This document shows positions 16,516 through 26,323 of a stretch of DNA of 29,685 nucleotides, piece by piece. The DNA comes from an uncultured Pelagibacteraceae bacterium (GTDB lineage Bacteria; Pseudomonadota; Alphaproteobacteria; Pelagibacterales; Pelagibacteraceae). The translations under genes and the position numbers were made by a program. Below the pieces are notes generated by a model. That model worked only from the letters and a program-made list of their open reading frames with translations. It ran no database searches and was not told where the DNA came from. The stretch spans positions 1 to 29,685 of the forward strand of contig CACKPP010000005.1 in the NCBI GenBank assembly GCA_902602105.1, given 5' to 3'. Numbering within the stretch: the first letter of the stretch is position 1; each line of letters starts with the position of its first letter.

Positions 16516-17046
16516 TTATTTATATAATTTACTTAGTTTTATCTCAAAAATTTTTTTAATTTGTCTTTCAATTTTATTTTTAGATACCTTTTTTTTCAAC
16601 AATTCACTTAAATTAGTTGTAGGGTAGTCTTTTAAATCAGGATTTTTTATCAAATTAATTCCAACACCTACAATTAAATACTTTTTATTAAGTTTACTAA
16701 TCTTTTCTTGCAATATCCCACTAATTTTTTTTTTATTAATTATTAAATCATTAGGTTTTTTAAAGATAATCTTTTTTTTATAATAAATAGAAAGTAATTT
16801 TTTAACTAACAAACAATTAATTTTGGTTATTTCTTTTAAAGATAACGTTAGATTATCCAGTTCATAAAAAAAGCTTACAAATAAATTTCCATTATAAGAA
16901 ATCCACTTTTTTCCATATTGGCCCCTGCCACTTTTTTGTTTATCAGCAATAATCATTCCATAATCAATATTTGAATTTCTTATAATTCTAATAGCTGAGT
17001 TATTTGTGCTCTCTACTTTCTTAAATCTAAAAATTTTAAATCTCAT
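16516..17046 (-). CDS. birA: Biotin--[acetyl-CoA carboxylase] ligase, minimal catalytic form
   Basis: This enzyme activates biotin with ATP and attaches it to a lysine of biotin-dependent carboxylases. The 176-aa protein contains the expected sites: VESTNN (11-16), the biotinyl-AMP loop GRGQYGKKW (40-48), KKPND (96-100) in place of the usual KWPND, GILQE (110-114) and VGVGINL (126-132). It has no N-terminal DNA-binding domain, so it cannot act as a biotin-operon repressor like E. coli BirA. It also ends about 45 residues after the GINL strand, apparently lacking most or all of the C-terminal SH3-like domain. The Lys thought to be catalytic (Lys96) is retained, and the following Trp is replaced by Lys. 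It overlaps the nuoN stop by 1 nt (TAATG). The function is likely, but activity of such a short form is inferred. Confidence 0.86.
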   Translation of the reverse strand: MRFKIFRFKKVESTNNSAIRIIRNSNIDYGMIIADKQKSGRGQYGKKWISYNGNLFVSFFYELDNLTLSLKEITKINCLLVKKLLSIYYKKKIIFKKPNDLIINKKKISGILQEKISKLNKKYLIVGVGINLIKNPDLKDYPTTNLSELLKKKVSKNKIERQIKKIFEIKLSKLYK

Positions 17047-18464
17047 TAAATTATATTAATTCTGGAAACTACTTCAATTAGTTGACTCGGAAAAATGAAG
17101 TATATTAGAATTAACAATGTAGAAGCGGTCAGCGAAAACTTTAGCCACAAGCTATGGTCTGTATCATATTTTTCTTTCTCTTTATCAAAATATATAATCT
17201 TAATTATTCTTAAATAATAAAAAGCCGCAACAACTGTTGATAGTAAACCAACTATAGCTAAAAAGTACATAGATTGTTCCAAAACAGATTTAAAAATATA
17301 AAATTTTGCGAAGAAACCAGCTAATGGCGGAATTCCAGCTAATGAAAATAAAATTATTAATAATGATAAAGATAACAATGGGTGATTTTTCGATAACCCA
17401 GACAAATCCTCTATATCTTCAAAATATTTATTATTTCTTCTCATCATTAATAAACATGAAAAAAACCCTAAATTCATTAATATATAAATAGTTATGTATA
17501 TTACTGAACTTTGAATTCCGTCATTTGATCCTGTTGCTAAACCTGCCAGAGCATATCCTACATGACTTATAGAACTGTATGCTATAAGTCTTTTTAAATT
17601 AGTTTGTCCAATTGCTGCGATTGCACCAAAAAGCATAGATGCGATAGAAAGAAAGACTAGTATCATTTGCCATTGATCAATTAAATTTAAAAAAGGAACG
17701 TATAAAAATCTTATAAATACTGTAAGTGCAGCAATTTTTGGTACCATAGTAAAAAATAAAGTTACACAAGTTGGTGACCCTTCGTAAACATCTGGGGCCC
17801 ACATATGAAAAGGTACTGCTGAAATTTTGAATGCCAGGCCAACAAGAATAAAAACAATTCCAAATGTAAGTGCATATTTATCAGAATTTAATTGTTCTGC
17901 TATCAAATCAAAATTTGTTGAACCTGTAAAACCATAAATTAATGAACAGCCATATAATAATAAACCAGAAGATAAAGCACTTAAGACAAAATATTTTAAT
18001 CCAGCTTCAGAGGATTTTAATTGATCTCTATTAAATGTTGCGAGAACATATAGAGCTAATGATTGAAGCTCTAACCCCATATAAAATACAATTAAATCAT
18101 TTGAGCTAATCATCACCATCATTCCAAGTACAGAGCTTAAAATCAAAATAGGGTATTCAATTTTAAATAATCTAAATGTTTTTAAATAATTTGATGATAT
18201 GACTAAAACTAAAAAAGCAGCTAATAAAGTAACTATTTTCATGAAAGATGATAAATAATCAATGATAATGCTTTCATTAAATAACAGTGTTTCCTCAATG
18301 CCTAAAGTTTCATTAAATATAATTACAGCTGTAATTAGTAAAACGGTTAATGAAACATTTTGAATTAATTTTGAACTATTTTTTTTGAAAACTCCTAAAA
18401 TTAATAAGAACATTATAGATAATGAAAGAAAAATTTCTGGAAAAACTAATTCTAAATTTGTCAT
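17046..18464 (-). CDS. nuoN: NADH-quinone oxidoreductase subunit N
   Basis: NuoN is one of three antiporter-like proton-pumping subunits of complex I in the inner membrane. The 472-aa protein is almost entirely hydrophobic (about 14 helices). It carries the key Glu132 in YMGLELQSLALYVL and Lys213 in FKISAVPFHMWAPDVYEGSP, both required for proton transfer in this family, and a later conserved lysine region near NLKRLIAYSSISHVGYAL. Length is normal. It is the last gene of the nuo set and lies 1 nt after nuoM. birA starts inside its stop codon, so downstream genes are likely read from the same transcript. Confidence 0.97.
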   Translation of the reverse strand: MTNLELVFPEIFLSLSIMFLLILGVFKKNSSKLIQNVSLTVLLITAVIIFNETLGIEETLLFNESIIIDYLSSFMKIVTLLAAFLVLVISSNYLKTFRLFKIEYPILILSSVLGMMVMISSNDLIVFYMGLELQSLALYVLATFNRDQLKSSEAGLKYFVLSALSSGLLLYGCSLIYGFTGSTNFDLIAEQLNSDKYALTFGIVFILVGLAFKISAVPFHMWAPDVYEGSPTCVTLFFTMVPKIAALTVFIRFLYVPFLNLIDQWQMILVFLSIASMLFGAIAAIGQTNLKRLIAYSSISHVGYALAGLATGSNDGIQSSVIYITIYILMNLGFFSCLLMMRRNNKYFEDIEDLSGLSKNHPLLSLSLLIILFSLAGIPPLAGFFAKFYIFKSVLEQSMYFLAIVGLLSTVVAAFYYLRIIKIIYFDKEKEKYDTDHSLWLKFSLTASTLLILIYFIFPSQLIEVVSRINII

Positions 18465-18465
18465 A

Positions 18466-19947
18466 TTAGTTGCTCATTAAATTTAAGTTATAAACTTTTA
18501 TTAGATCTTCGATAGAGACTTCAATCGTATTAATTAAAGGGTCTGGGTAAAATCCAAAAAATAAAGTTGGTATTGCTAAGCATATTAAAATGAATAGCTC
18601 CGATTTATTTAAGTCTACCATTTCTTTTAATTCTAAATTGACCAATTTTCCAAAAACAACTCTTTTATATAACCAAAGCATATATGCAGCTCCAATTATT
18701 ACTCCTAAACTTGCAATAACAGCTACTAAAAAATTATCCTTAAAAGCACCCATTAAAATTAAAAATTCACCTACAAAACCACTAGTTCCAGGTAAACCTA
18801 AGGCTGCTAACGTAAAGAGCATAAATAAAACTGAGTATTTTGGAATGATAGTAACTATTCCACCATAAGTGTTTATTAACCTGGAGTGCATTCTATCATA
18901 AACTACTCCAACACATAAAAAAAGCGCTGCTGAAACAAGACCATGACTAATCATTTGAATTATACTTCCTTCAATCCCCTGCTGTTGTATTGTAAAAATT
19001 CCTAAAGTAACAAAGCCCATGTGAGCAACCGATGAATATGCAATTAACTTTTTCATGTCCTCTTGCATTAAGGCAATAAAAGAAGTGAAAATGATAGCTA
19101 CTACACTTAGAGTATAAATTAAAGGTGTAAATATTTCTGAAGCAATAGGGAATAATCCCAAAGAAAATCTTATAAATCCATAACCTGCCATTTTAAGCAA
19201 AATTGCAGCTAATAATACAGATCCAGCTGTTGGTGCCTCAACATGTGCATCTGGTAACCAAGTATGAACTGGCCACATAGGAGTCTTAACAGCAAATGAG
19301 CTAAAAAAAGCTAACCATAAAAGATTTTGATGCTTTGCATTAATGCCTAATTCATAAAGTTGAACTACATCTGTTGTTCCTGATATCCAATAAATTGAAA
19401 TTATAGCAACTAACATTAAAACAGATCCTAAAAGTGTAAATAAGAAAAATTTAAATGCTGAATATACTCTTCTAGCACCTCCCCATATTCCTATAATTAG
19501 AAACATTGGTATTAAACCAGCCTCAAAAAATAAATAGAAAACAACCAAGTCTAATGAACAAAAAACACCAATCATGAAAGACTCCATAATTAAAACAGCA
19601 ATAAGAAATTCACTTAATCTATTTTTAATAGAATTATTTACTGATATGATGCATAACGGAGTTATAAATGTTGTTAAAATAATAAATAATATTGAAATTC
19701 CATCGACGCCAACTTTATAATTTATCAATCCTTCAATCCAGACTCTATCTTCAACAAATTGAAATTCTGAAGTTGATTGATCAAATAATATCCACAAGTA
19801 GATCGACAAAAAAAAATTTACAAGAGAGGTAAATAAAGCAACATATTTAACTGTTAGATTATTTTCTTTATTACTTTTTGTAAAAAATAAAAAAAGTGCT
19901 CCTATAGAAGGTAATAAAATCAAAGAAGAAAGAATAGGAAAATTCAT
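18466..19947 (-). CDS. nuoM: NADH-quinone oxidoreductase subunit M
   Basis: NuoM is an antiporter-like membrane subunit of complex I. From the ATG at 19947 (MNFPILSSLILLPSIGAL) the protein is 493 aa, with about 14 helices, Glu142 in FEAGLIPMFL, and Lys221 in FAVKTPMWPVHTWLPDAHVEAPT, the expected charged residues of the proton channel. The KKLIAYSSVAHMGF block is also present. The frame stays open 35 codons further upstream, but that part would overlap nuoL by over 100 nt and has no family resemblance. The ATG at 19947 forms TAATG with the nuoL stop, the usual junction type in this window. Confidence 0.97.
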   Translation of the reverse strand: MNFPILSSLILLPSIGALFLFFTKSNKENNLTVKYVALFTSLVNFFLSIYLWILFDQSTSEFQFVEDRVWIEGLINYKVGVDGISILFIILTTFITPLCIISVNNSIKNRLSEFLIAVLIMESFMIGVFCSLDLVVFYLFFEAGLIPMFLIIGIWGGARRVYSAFKFFLFTLLGSVLMLVAIISIYWISGTTDVVQLYELGINAKHQNLLWLAFFSSFAVKTPMWPVHTWLPDAHVEAPTAGSVLLAAILLKMAGYGFIRFSLGLFPIASEIFTPLIYTLSVVAIIFTSFIALMQEDMKKLIAYSSVAHMGFVTLGIFTIQQQGIEGSIIQMISHGLVSAALFLCVGVVYDRMHSRLINTYGGIVTIIPKYSVLFMLFTLAALGLPGTSGFVGEFLILMGAFKDNFLVAVIASLGVIIGAAYMLWLYKRVVFGKLVNLELKEMVDLNKSELFILICLAIPTLFFGFYPDPLINTIEVSIEDLIKVYNLNLMSN

Positions 19948-21860
19948 TATTTTACAATTAAGAATGTTAATAAAGCAGAAAAACCAAGTAACATTATGAA
20001 TGCATAATGGTATATGAAGCCACTTTGAAATTTTCTGGCTTTTTGAGAGCACTTTTTAATTAATGTAGAAATTCCATCTGGGCCAAACCCATCAATTAAT
20101 TTTACGTCGAAAAACTTCCACAAAAATAATCCTAAATTTTTTGATGGATTAACAATTAATACGTCATAAAGTTCATCAAAATACCATTTGTTTAATAGAA
20201 AATTGTATAATGGTTTATTAACATTGGCAATTTGGTTAGGTAAATTTTTGTTTTTTACAAAAAAATAATAAGCAACAGGAATTGATGATATTACTAGAAT
20301 TGGAGTCAAAACTAGAAACCAAAATGGTGGATGTTCAGTACTCAATGGTTTTAAAAAGAAAATCGAGTCTTGCCAAAAGTTAATTGTTCCTTCATGTCCA
20401 ATGAATAATTCTTTAAAAGTATATCCAGCAAATATCGCTCCTAAAGAAAGCAAAACTAAAGGTATCAACATCACAAGTGGAGACTCATGTGTTTCTTCAA
20501 TCTTAATATTTTTATTGTTAAATTCTCCATGAAAAGTTTTAAAAATTAATCTCCAAGAATAAATTGAGGTCAAAAAAGCTGTCAAGATTCCAATACCAGC
20601 AGCATAGTAACCGGTTGTATTTCCTCTTAAATATGCAAATTCTATAATTGCATCCTTAGAATAAAATCCTGATAAAAAAGGGAAACCCGTTAACGCAAGT
20701 GTTCCTATTAGCATTAAACCATAGGTATATGGTAATTTTTTCCAAACTCCTCCCATATTATTAATATTTTGTTCATCTTTAAAAGCATGGATGACTGAAC
20801 CAGATCCTAAAAATAATAAGGCTTTAAAAAAAGCGTGAGTAAACAAATGAAACATTGCTACGTTGTAAGCTCCAACGCCAGTAGCAAAAAACATATATCC
20901 TAATTGACTACATGTTGAGTATGCAATTATTTTTTTTATATCTGTTTGAACAAGTGCCACTGTTGCAGCAAAAAATGCTGTACTCATACCAACAATTGTT
21001 ATGACATTTAATGCTAATTCAGAGTATTCAAATATAGGTGAACATCTTACAACTAAAAAAACACCAGCTGTAACCATTGTTGCTGCGTGGATAAGGGCTG
21101 AAACAGGAGTTGGACCTTCCATAGCATCTGGCAACCAAGTATGAAGCAATATTTGAGCTGATTTACCCATTGCCCCAACAAATAAAAGTAAGCAAATAAG
21201 ATCTATGGCATTTATTTCAAAACCTAAAAAAATAAGATTTTTTTCAATGATAGTTGGAATCAATTCAAAAACTTCAGAATAATTTACAGTTCCAAATAAA
21301 TAAAAAATTAAAAAAATTCCTAAGGCAAAACCGAAATCTCCTACTCTATTTATAAGAAAAGCTTTTATTGCAGCTGCATTAGCAGTTTCCTTCTTAAACC
21401 AAAAACCTATTAAAAAATAAGAACATAATCCAACTCCTTCCCATCCAAAAAATAATTGAATAAAATTGTCTGATGTAACCAACATCAGCATTGCAAAAGT
21501 AAACAAAGATAAATAAGCCATAAACCTTGGTTTGTGAGGATCATGAGACATGTATCCAATTGAATAAATGTGAACTAAAGATGAAACCGAGGTTACAACT
21601 ACTAACATTATCGCTGATAAAGAGTCGATTTTAATTGACCAATTAACATCTAAAGTTCCTGAACTTATCCAAGTAGCTATTATGATATTATCTTGAAATT
21701 GATTAAAGATAACTTCGTATAAAACTAAAGCTGATAAAATGGCAGATATTGTTACTAACAAACTTGTAATTATTTCTGAATTTCTATCGCCAATCAATTT
21801 TCCAAAGAATCCAGATATGATTGATGCTAATAATGGTAACGCAATAATTGAAATTTCCAT
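19947..21860 (-). CDS. nuoL: NADH-quinone oxidoreductase subunit L
   Basis: NuoL is the distal antiporter-like subunit with the long lateral helix that runs along the membrane arm of complex I. The 637-aa product (family 610-680) contains Glu141 within GWEGVGLCSYFLIGFW, Lys233 within GAMGKSAQILLHTWLPDAMEG, then GPTPVSALIHAATMVTAGVF and KKIIAYSTCSQLGYM. The C-terminal extension with the lateral amphipathic helix covers roughly residues 510-637, ending in FSALLTFLIVK. It starts 1 nt after the nuoK stop and overlaps nuoM by 1 nt. Confidence 0.97.
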   Translation of the reverse strand: MEISIIALPLLASIISGFFGKLIGDRNSEIITSLLVTISAILSALVLYEVIFNQFQDNIIIATWISSGTLDVNWSIKIDSLSAIMLVVVTSVSSLVHIYSIGYMSHDPHKPRFMAYLSLFTFAMLMLVTSDNFIQLFFGWEGVGLCSYFLIGFWFKKETANAAAIKAFLINRVGDFGFALGIFLIFYLFGTVNYSEVFELIPTIIEKNLIFLGFEINAIDLICLLLFVGAMGKSAQILLHTWLPDAMEGPTPVSALIHAATMVTAGVFLVVRCSPIFEYSELALNVITIVGMSTAFFAATVALVQTDIKKIIAYSTCSQLGYMFFATGVGAYNVAMFHLFTHAFFKALLFLGSGSVIHAFKDEQNINNMGGVWKKLPYTYGLMLIGTLALTGFPFLSGFYSKDAIIEFAYLRGNTTGYYAAGIGILTAFLTSIYSWRLIFKTFHGEFNNKNIKIEETHESPLVMLIPLVLLSLGAIFAGYTFKELFIGHEGTINFWQDSIFFLKPLSTEHPPFWFLVLTPILVISSIPVAYYFFVKNKNLPNQIANVNKPLYNFLLNKWYFDELYDVLIVNPSKNLGLFLWKFFDVKLIDGFGPDGISTLIKKCSQKARKFQSGFIYHYAFIMLLGFSALLTFLIVK

Positions 21861-21861
21861 T

Positions 21862-22173
21862 TTATCCTTTTAATTTATCTATTTCCTCTACACGAATAGT
21901 TCCTGAATTTCGGTAATATACAACTATGATTGCTAAGCCTATAGCTGCTTCTGCGGCAGCAACCGTTAAGATAAATAAAGTAAAAATTTGACCTGTTAAA
22001 TCACCTGAATAAATTGAAAAAGAGACCAAATTTATATTAACTGCTAATAATATTAACTCTATACTCATCAGTATTACTATAATATTTTTTCTATTTAAAA
22101 AAATTCCTATAATACCAATGCTAAAAATAACTGCACCTAAAGTTAAGTAGTGTCCTAAACCTATTTCAATCAT
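21862..22173 (-). CDS. nuoK: NADH-quinone oxidoreductase subunit K
   Basis: NuoK is a small three-helix subunit linking the quinone site to the antiporter-like subunits. The 103-aa protein has the two essential membrane glutamates: Glu39 in [11 protein letters not shown] and Glu75 in [12 protein letters not shown] start it at the ATG at 22173. A TTG one codon upstream (22176) is in frame but unnecessary. The ATG start gives an 8-nt overlap with nuoJ (ATGATTGA). Confidence 0.97.
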   Translation of the reverse strand: MIEIGLGHYLTLGAVIFSIGIIGIFLNRKNIIVILMSIELILLAVNINLVSFSIYSGDLTGQIFTLFILTVAAAEAAIGLAIIVVYYRNSGTIRVEEIDKLKG

Positions 22174-22798
22174 CAATTTTAACTCCTTTATTAGAACTCA
22201 CTTCTAATACTTCAACACCATCTGACCTTTCTCTTGAAATTTGTTTAATATAACTTTGTTTTTTTACACCATCTCTTTGTCTGAAAGTCAAAACGATTGC
22301 ACCTATCATCGCAATTAATAAAATCATTCCACTAATTTGAAATATATGAATATAATCAGTATATAATACTTGTCCTAAAGAATGAGTATTACTAACTTCA
22401 TCTATTCTGTTTGAATTGTATAAACTAAATAATTCAGGTTTATATTTCCAACCTCCAATAACAATAATCAATTCAAAAAATATTATTGTACTAATTATGA
22501 GTCCAATTGGTATATGTGATGAATTTTCTTCAGAAATAAACCATTGATTTTTTTGTTGAGCGACATTTAACATCATTACAACAAAAAGAAATAAAACTGC
22601 TACTGCACCTACATAAACAATCAACATTATCATTCCCAAAAATTCTGCTCCAATCATAATAAAAAGACATGATATGCTTATAAAATCTAAAATTAAAAAA
22701 AAAACTGAATGTACTGTATTTTTTGAAACAGTAACCATTATTGCTGAAATAACTGCAATTATAGAAAAGATATAAAAAAATATTGCGTGAGCTATCAT
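22166..22798 (-). CDS. nuoJ: NADH-quinone oxidoreductase subunit J
   Basis: NuoJ is a membrane subunit of complex I next to NuoK and NuoA. The 210-aa protein has about five hydrophobic segments, and the family core [28 protein letters not shown] (residues about 50-77) is nearly consensus; it contains the pi-bulge helix important for coupling. The last 35 residues after the fifth helix are charged ([22 protein letters not shown]) and cytoplasmic, which is typical. It begins 3 nt after the nuoI stop and overlaps nuoK by 8 nt. Confidence 0.96.
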   Translation of the reverse strand: MIAHAIFFYIFSIIAVISAIMVTVSKNTVHSVFFLILDFISISCLFIMIGAEFLGMIMLIVYVGAVAVLFLFVVMMLNVAQQKNQWFISEENSSHIPIGLIISTIIFFELIIVIGGWKYKPELFSLYNSNRIDEVSNTHSLGQVLYTDYIHIFQISGMILLIAMIGAIVLTFRQRDGVKKQSYIKQISRERSDGVEVLEVSSNKGVKIDD

Positions 22799-22801
22799 GA
22801 A

Positions 22802-23287
22802 TTATCTGTATGGATTATCAGTCTTAATATTTGCAGCTAAGACATTCTCCCACCTATCACCATTATCTAATAGTTTATCTTTAGTATAATAAAGCTCTTC
22901 TCTAGTTTCAGTAGAAAATTCGAAATTAGGACCCTGAACAATTGCATCAACAGGGCAAGACTCCTCACATAATCCACAATATATACATTTCATCATGTCA
23001 ATATCATAACGTGTAGTTTTTCTGCTACCATCTGCTCTTTCTGTCGACTCGATTGTTATTGCTTGAGCAGGACATACTGCTTCGCACAATTTGCACGCTA
23101 TACATCTTTCTTCTCCATTCGGATATCTTCTTAAGGCATGTTCTCCTCTAAATCTTGGACTAATTTTACCTTTTTCAAATGGATAATTAATAGTTTTTTT
23201 TGATTTAAAAAGTTCTTTAGTTGCAATTAACAATCCACCAATAAAATCTGTCATTAAAATAGTTTTAAAAAATCTAGTAATCTTCAT
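22802..23287 (-). CDS. nuoI: NADH-quinone oxidoreductase subunit I
   Basis: NuoI carries the two [4Fe-4S] clusters N6a and N6b that pass electrons towards NuoB and quinone. The 161-aa protein has both full ferredoxin motifs: Cys62, 65, 68 and 72 in [12 protein letters not shown], and Cys101, 104, 107 and 111 in [12 protein letters not shown]. The preceding [20 protein letters not shown] block is the expected one for alphaproteobacterial and mitochondrial TYKY subunits. The start ATG abuts the nuoH stop. Confidence 0.98.
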   Translation of the reverse strand: MKITRFFKTILMTDFIGGLLIATKELFKSKKTINYPFEKGKISPRFRGEHALRRYPNGEERCIACKLCEAVCPAQAITIESTERADGSRKTTRYDIDMMKCIYCGLCEESCPVDAIVQGPNFEFSTETREELYYTKDKLLDNGDRWENVLAANIKTDNPYR

Positions 23288-24286
23288 TTATATTGTTGGT
23301 AAAAGGTTAAAATAAAAAAGATAGCTAGCAGTTAATACAACATACGTTAATGAGAATGGTAAAAATATTTTCCATCCAAGTCGCATTAATTGATCATATC
23401 GATATCTTGGAACTACAGCTTTAACTAAGGCAAAGAGAATAAATAATAATAAAATTTTAAAAATTAACCAAATTGCTCCAGGTATTAAATTAAATGGATA
23501 TATATCTATTGGAGACAGCCATCCGCCTAAAAACAAAATAGAACCTAAAGCGCACATTAGTAAAATGTTTGCATACTCACCTAGCCAAAACATGGCATAC
23601 ATCATTCCTGAATATTCAGTTTGATAGCCTGCAACTAACTCAGCCTCTGCTTCTGGTAAGTCAAATGGAGGTCTATTTGTTTCTGCTAAAGCTGAAATAA
23701 AAAATATTACAAACATTGGAAACAAAGGAATTATAAACCACATATTTTGTTGTGCTTTCACAATATCAATTAAGTTTAGCGATCCTACACAAAGTAAAAC
23801 ATTAATAATTATGATACCTATTGATACTTCGTATGATACCATTTGGGCTGCAGATCTAATTGATCCTAAAAAAGGATATTTTGAATTAGATGCCCAACCA
23901 CCCATAATTATTCCATAGACCCCTAATGATGAAACTGCAAAAATATACAAAATCCCAACATTAATATTAGCTAAAACTTGATCCTCACTAAACGGAATTA
24001 CAGCCCAAGAAATTAAAGCTAATGTCATTGTTATTATTGGGGCTAAAATAAAAATTATTTTATTCGAACTTGCTGGAATAATTATTTCTTTAAAAATATA
24101 TTTTAAAGCATCAGCCAATGATTGTAATAATCCAAAAGGGCCAACAACATTAGGACCTTGTCTTTTTTGAACAAATGCCCAAACTCTTCTATCTAACCAT
24201 ACAATCATTGCTACAGAAACCAAAACAGGGATAAGTAAAAATAAAATCTTATAAATTTCCTGAAAAATTATACTTATATAGTCCAT
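23288..24286 (-). CDS. nuoH: NADH-quinone oxidoreductase subunit H
   Basis: NuoH forms much of the quinone-binding chamber at the junction of the peripheral and membrane arms. The 332-aa protein has about eight helices, the loop [20 protein letters not shown] (41-60), and the acidic loop [20 protein letters not shown] (201-220), which is almost invariant in the family. Length is within the usual 320-350. It starts 3 nt after the nuoG stop. Confidence 0.98.
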   Translation of the reverse strand: MDYISIIFQEIYKILFLLIPVLVSVAMIVWLDRRVWAFVQKRQGPNVVGPFGLLQSLADALKYIFKEIIIPASSNKIIFILAPIITMTLALISWAVIPFSEDQVLANINVGILYIFAVSSLGVYGIIMGGWASNSKYPFLGSIRSAAQMVSYEVSIGIIIINVLLCVGSLNLIDIVKAQQNMWFIIPLFPMFVIFFISALAETNRPPFDLPEAEAELVAGYQTEYSGMMYAMFWLGEYANILLMCALGSILFLGGWLSPIDIYPFNLIPGAIWLIFKILLLFILFALVKAVVPRYRYDQLMRLGWKIFLPFSLTYVVLTASYLFYFNLLPTI

Positions 24287-24289
24287 TGT

Positions 24290-26323
24290 TTAACCTTCAG
24301 TGCCTGTACGTTTAATATCTAATTTTGAGTTATTACAATCCAGCATTGTTTTAGATGAACGAGCAATCACGTTTGAAAAATAATAATTTTTAAATTCAAC
24401 TTTAAGACTCTCATTTTCAAAATTATCATAATTATTTTCTTTTATTAAAACTTTTTTTTGCTTTTCCTTTTTAAGGTTTAAATAATTAAACATACTACTC
24501 TCAAGTTCATCTTTATCGTTAAAAAGTTTTCTGTTATTCATTAATTCTGCTAAATCATTAATTATTTGCCAATCTTCTTTTGCGTTACCTGGGGGGTATG
24601 AAGCTTTGTAAGCTTTTTGAATTATACCCTCTAAATTTGTGTAATGACCTGATTGTTCAGTATATGCTGAACCTGGAAGAATGATATCAGCAATTTCTGC
24701 GCCTTTATCACCATGACTTCCTTGATAAATTACAAATTCATTTCTTTTATTAAAATTTAAATTATCCTGACCTAAAAGATAGACTATTTCAAATTTATTT
24801 TCATTTAAATCTTTTATTAAATCACAAGTTTCATTAATAATATCTAAGTCCAAATTTCCAACTGTTGCAGCGTCTGTTGATAGAATATTTAATGGATTCC
24901 AATCATTGGTATGTTTGTTATTCTTTAATAAAAATTCTTTAAATGAATGAAACAAGTAACTAGCTGATTTAGTTTTCAAAAATGACTCACCAAAAATAAT
25001 CATAGGTTTTTTAGCAGCCAGTAAATCATTGATGATTTCATTTTCATTTTGAATAATATCTCTAAGAGTTTGAGTTTTTCCATCTAAACTTTTATATGGA
25101 TACGTAAGATCACCGACATCATTTAAAGAGATAATATTAGTATTATTATTCAAATAAGCTTTCCTGATTCTAGCATTAACCATTGTTGCTTCAAATCTTG
25201 GATTGGCTCCAATTAATAAAATGAAATCAGTTTCTTCAATTCCATTTATTGATGAATTAAATAAATAATTTTCTCTAATAGAGCTATCTATATAAATTTG
25301 AGAGGATCTACAGTCATAGTTATTTACACCTATTGTTCTGTCAAAAAATTCTTTAAAAATAAAACCTGTTTCCATATTTGTTAGATCACCAACGAAACCA
25401 CAAATTTTATCTTTATTAGAATTTTCTATTTTAGATTTTATAATCTTATAAGCTTCATCCCATGAAGCCTTTTCAAACTTATTGTTATACTTAATGTAAG
25501 GTGTATCAAGCCTCTGATTTAATAAACCATCACATGCATATCTAGTTTTGTCTGAAATCCATTCTTCGTTAATGTCTTCATTAATTATAGGTAAAATTCT
25601 TTTTACTTCCCATCCATAAGTATCTACTCTAATATTGGAACCAACTGCATCCATAACATCAACAGTTTCAGTTTTTTTAAGTTCCCAAGGTCTAGCTTCA
25701 AAAGCATAAGGTTTTGATGTTAAGGCACCAACTGGACATAGATCAATAACATTTCCAGACAATTCAGATTGTACTGATTGCTCTAAGTAAGTTGTAATTT
25801 GCATATCTTCGCCTCTTCCAATAGCTCCTAATTCAGGTACACCCGCAATCTCAGTTGCAAATCTTATACATCTAGTACAGTGAATACATCTTGTCATTTG
25901 AGTTTTTATTAATGGGCCCATATTTTTTTCTGGAACAGCTCTTTTATTTTCTTTAAATCTTGATTTATCTAATCCATAAAACATTGACTGATCTTGTAAA
26001 TCACATTCTCCTCCCTGATCACAAACAGGACAATCTAATGGATGGTTGGCTAACAAAAATTCCATTACTCCTTTTCTAGATTTTTCTACTTTTGAAGTAT
26101 TTGTTTTTATATTCATTCCATTTGCTGCTGGCATCGCACATGATGCTATAGGTTTAGGAGATTTTTCCATTTCAACTAAACACATTCTGCAATTACCTGC
26201 TATAGATAATTTTTCGTGATAACAAAATCTAGGTATTTCAAAACCTGCTTTCTCACATGCTTGAAGAACAGTTAATCCCTCTTCAACTTCTACTTCTATT
26301 TCGTTTACTTTTAATTTAAGCAT
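24290..26323 (-). CDS. nuoG: NADH-quinone oxidoreductase subunit G
   Basis: NuoG is the largest peripheral-arm subunit and holds three iron-sulfur clusters. In the 677-aa protein I find the [2Fe-2S] N1b ligands Cys34, 45, 48 and 62; the N5 ligands His94, Cys98, 101 and 107 ([14 protein letters not shown]); and the N4 ligands Cys146, 149, 152 and 196 (RCIHCTRC and DLCPVGAL). The rest is a degenerate molybdopterin-oxidoreductase fold without catalytic function, including [20 protein letters not shown]. The four-Cys site for the extra N7 cluster of E. coli-type NuoG is not apparent, as in mitochondrial and alphaproteobacterial forms. It overlaps the nuoF end by 8 nt. Confidence 0.97.
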   Translation of the reverse strand: MLKLKVNEIEVEVEEGLTVLQACEKAGFEIPRFCYHEKLSIAGNCRMCLVEMEKSPKPIASCAMPAANGMNIKTNTSKVEKSRKGVMEFLLANHPLDCPVCDQGGECDLQDQSMFYGLDKSRFKENKRAVPEKNMGPLIKTQMTRCIHCTRCIRFATEIAGVPELGAIGRGEDMQITTYLEQSVQSELSGNVIDLCPVGALTSKPYAFEARPWELKKTETVDVMDAVGSNIRVDTYGWEVKRILPIINEDINEEWISDKTRYACDGLLNQRLDTPYIKYNNKFEKASWDEAYKIIKSKIENSNKDKICGFVGDLTNMETGFIFKEFFDRTIGVNNYDCRSSQIYIDSSIRENYLFNSSINGIEETDFILLIGANPRFEATMVNARIRKAYLNNNTNIISLNDVGDLTYPYKSLDGKTQTLRDIIQNENEIINDLLAAKKPMIIFGESFLKTKSASYLFHSFKEFLLKNNKHTNDWNPLNILSTDAATVGNLDLDIINETCDLIKDLNENKFEIVYLLGQDNLNFNKRNEFVIYQGSHGDKGAEIADIILPGSAYTEQSGHYTNLEGIIQKAYKASYPPGNAKEDWQIINDLAELMNNRKLFNDKDELESSMFNYLNLKKEKQKKVLIKENNYDNFENESLKVEFKNYYFSNVIARSSKTMLDCNNSKLDIKRTGTEG

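Noticed and set aside
19948..20052. 35-codon N-terminal extension of nuoM
   Set aside because: It overlaps the end of nuoL, lacks NuoM similarity, and the ATG at 19947 gives the canonical start and a TAATG junction.
22174..22176. TTG start for nuoK
   Set aside because: ATG at the next codon is sufficient and matches the family start.
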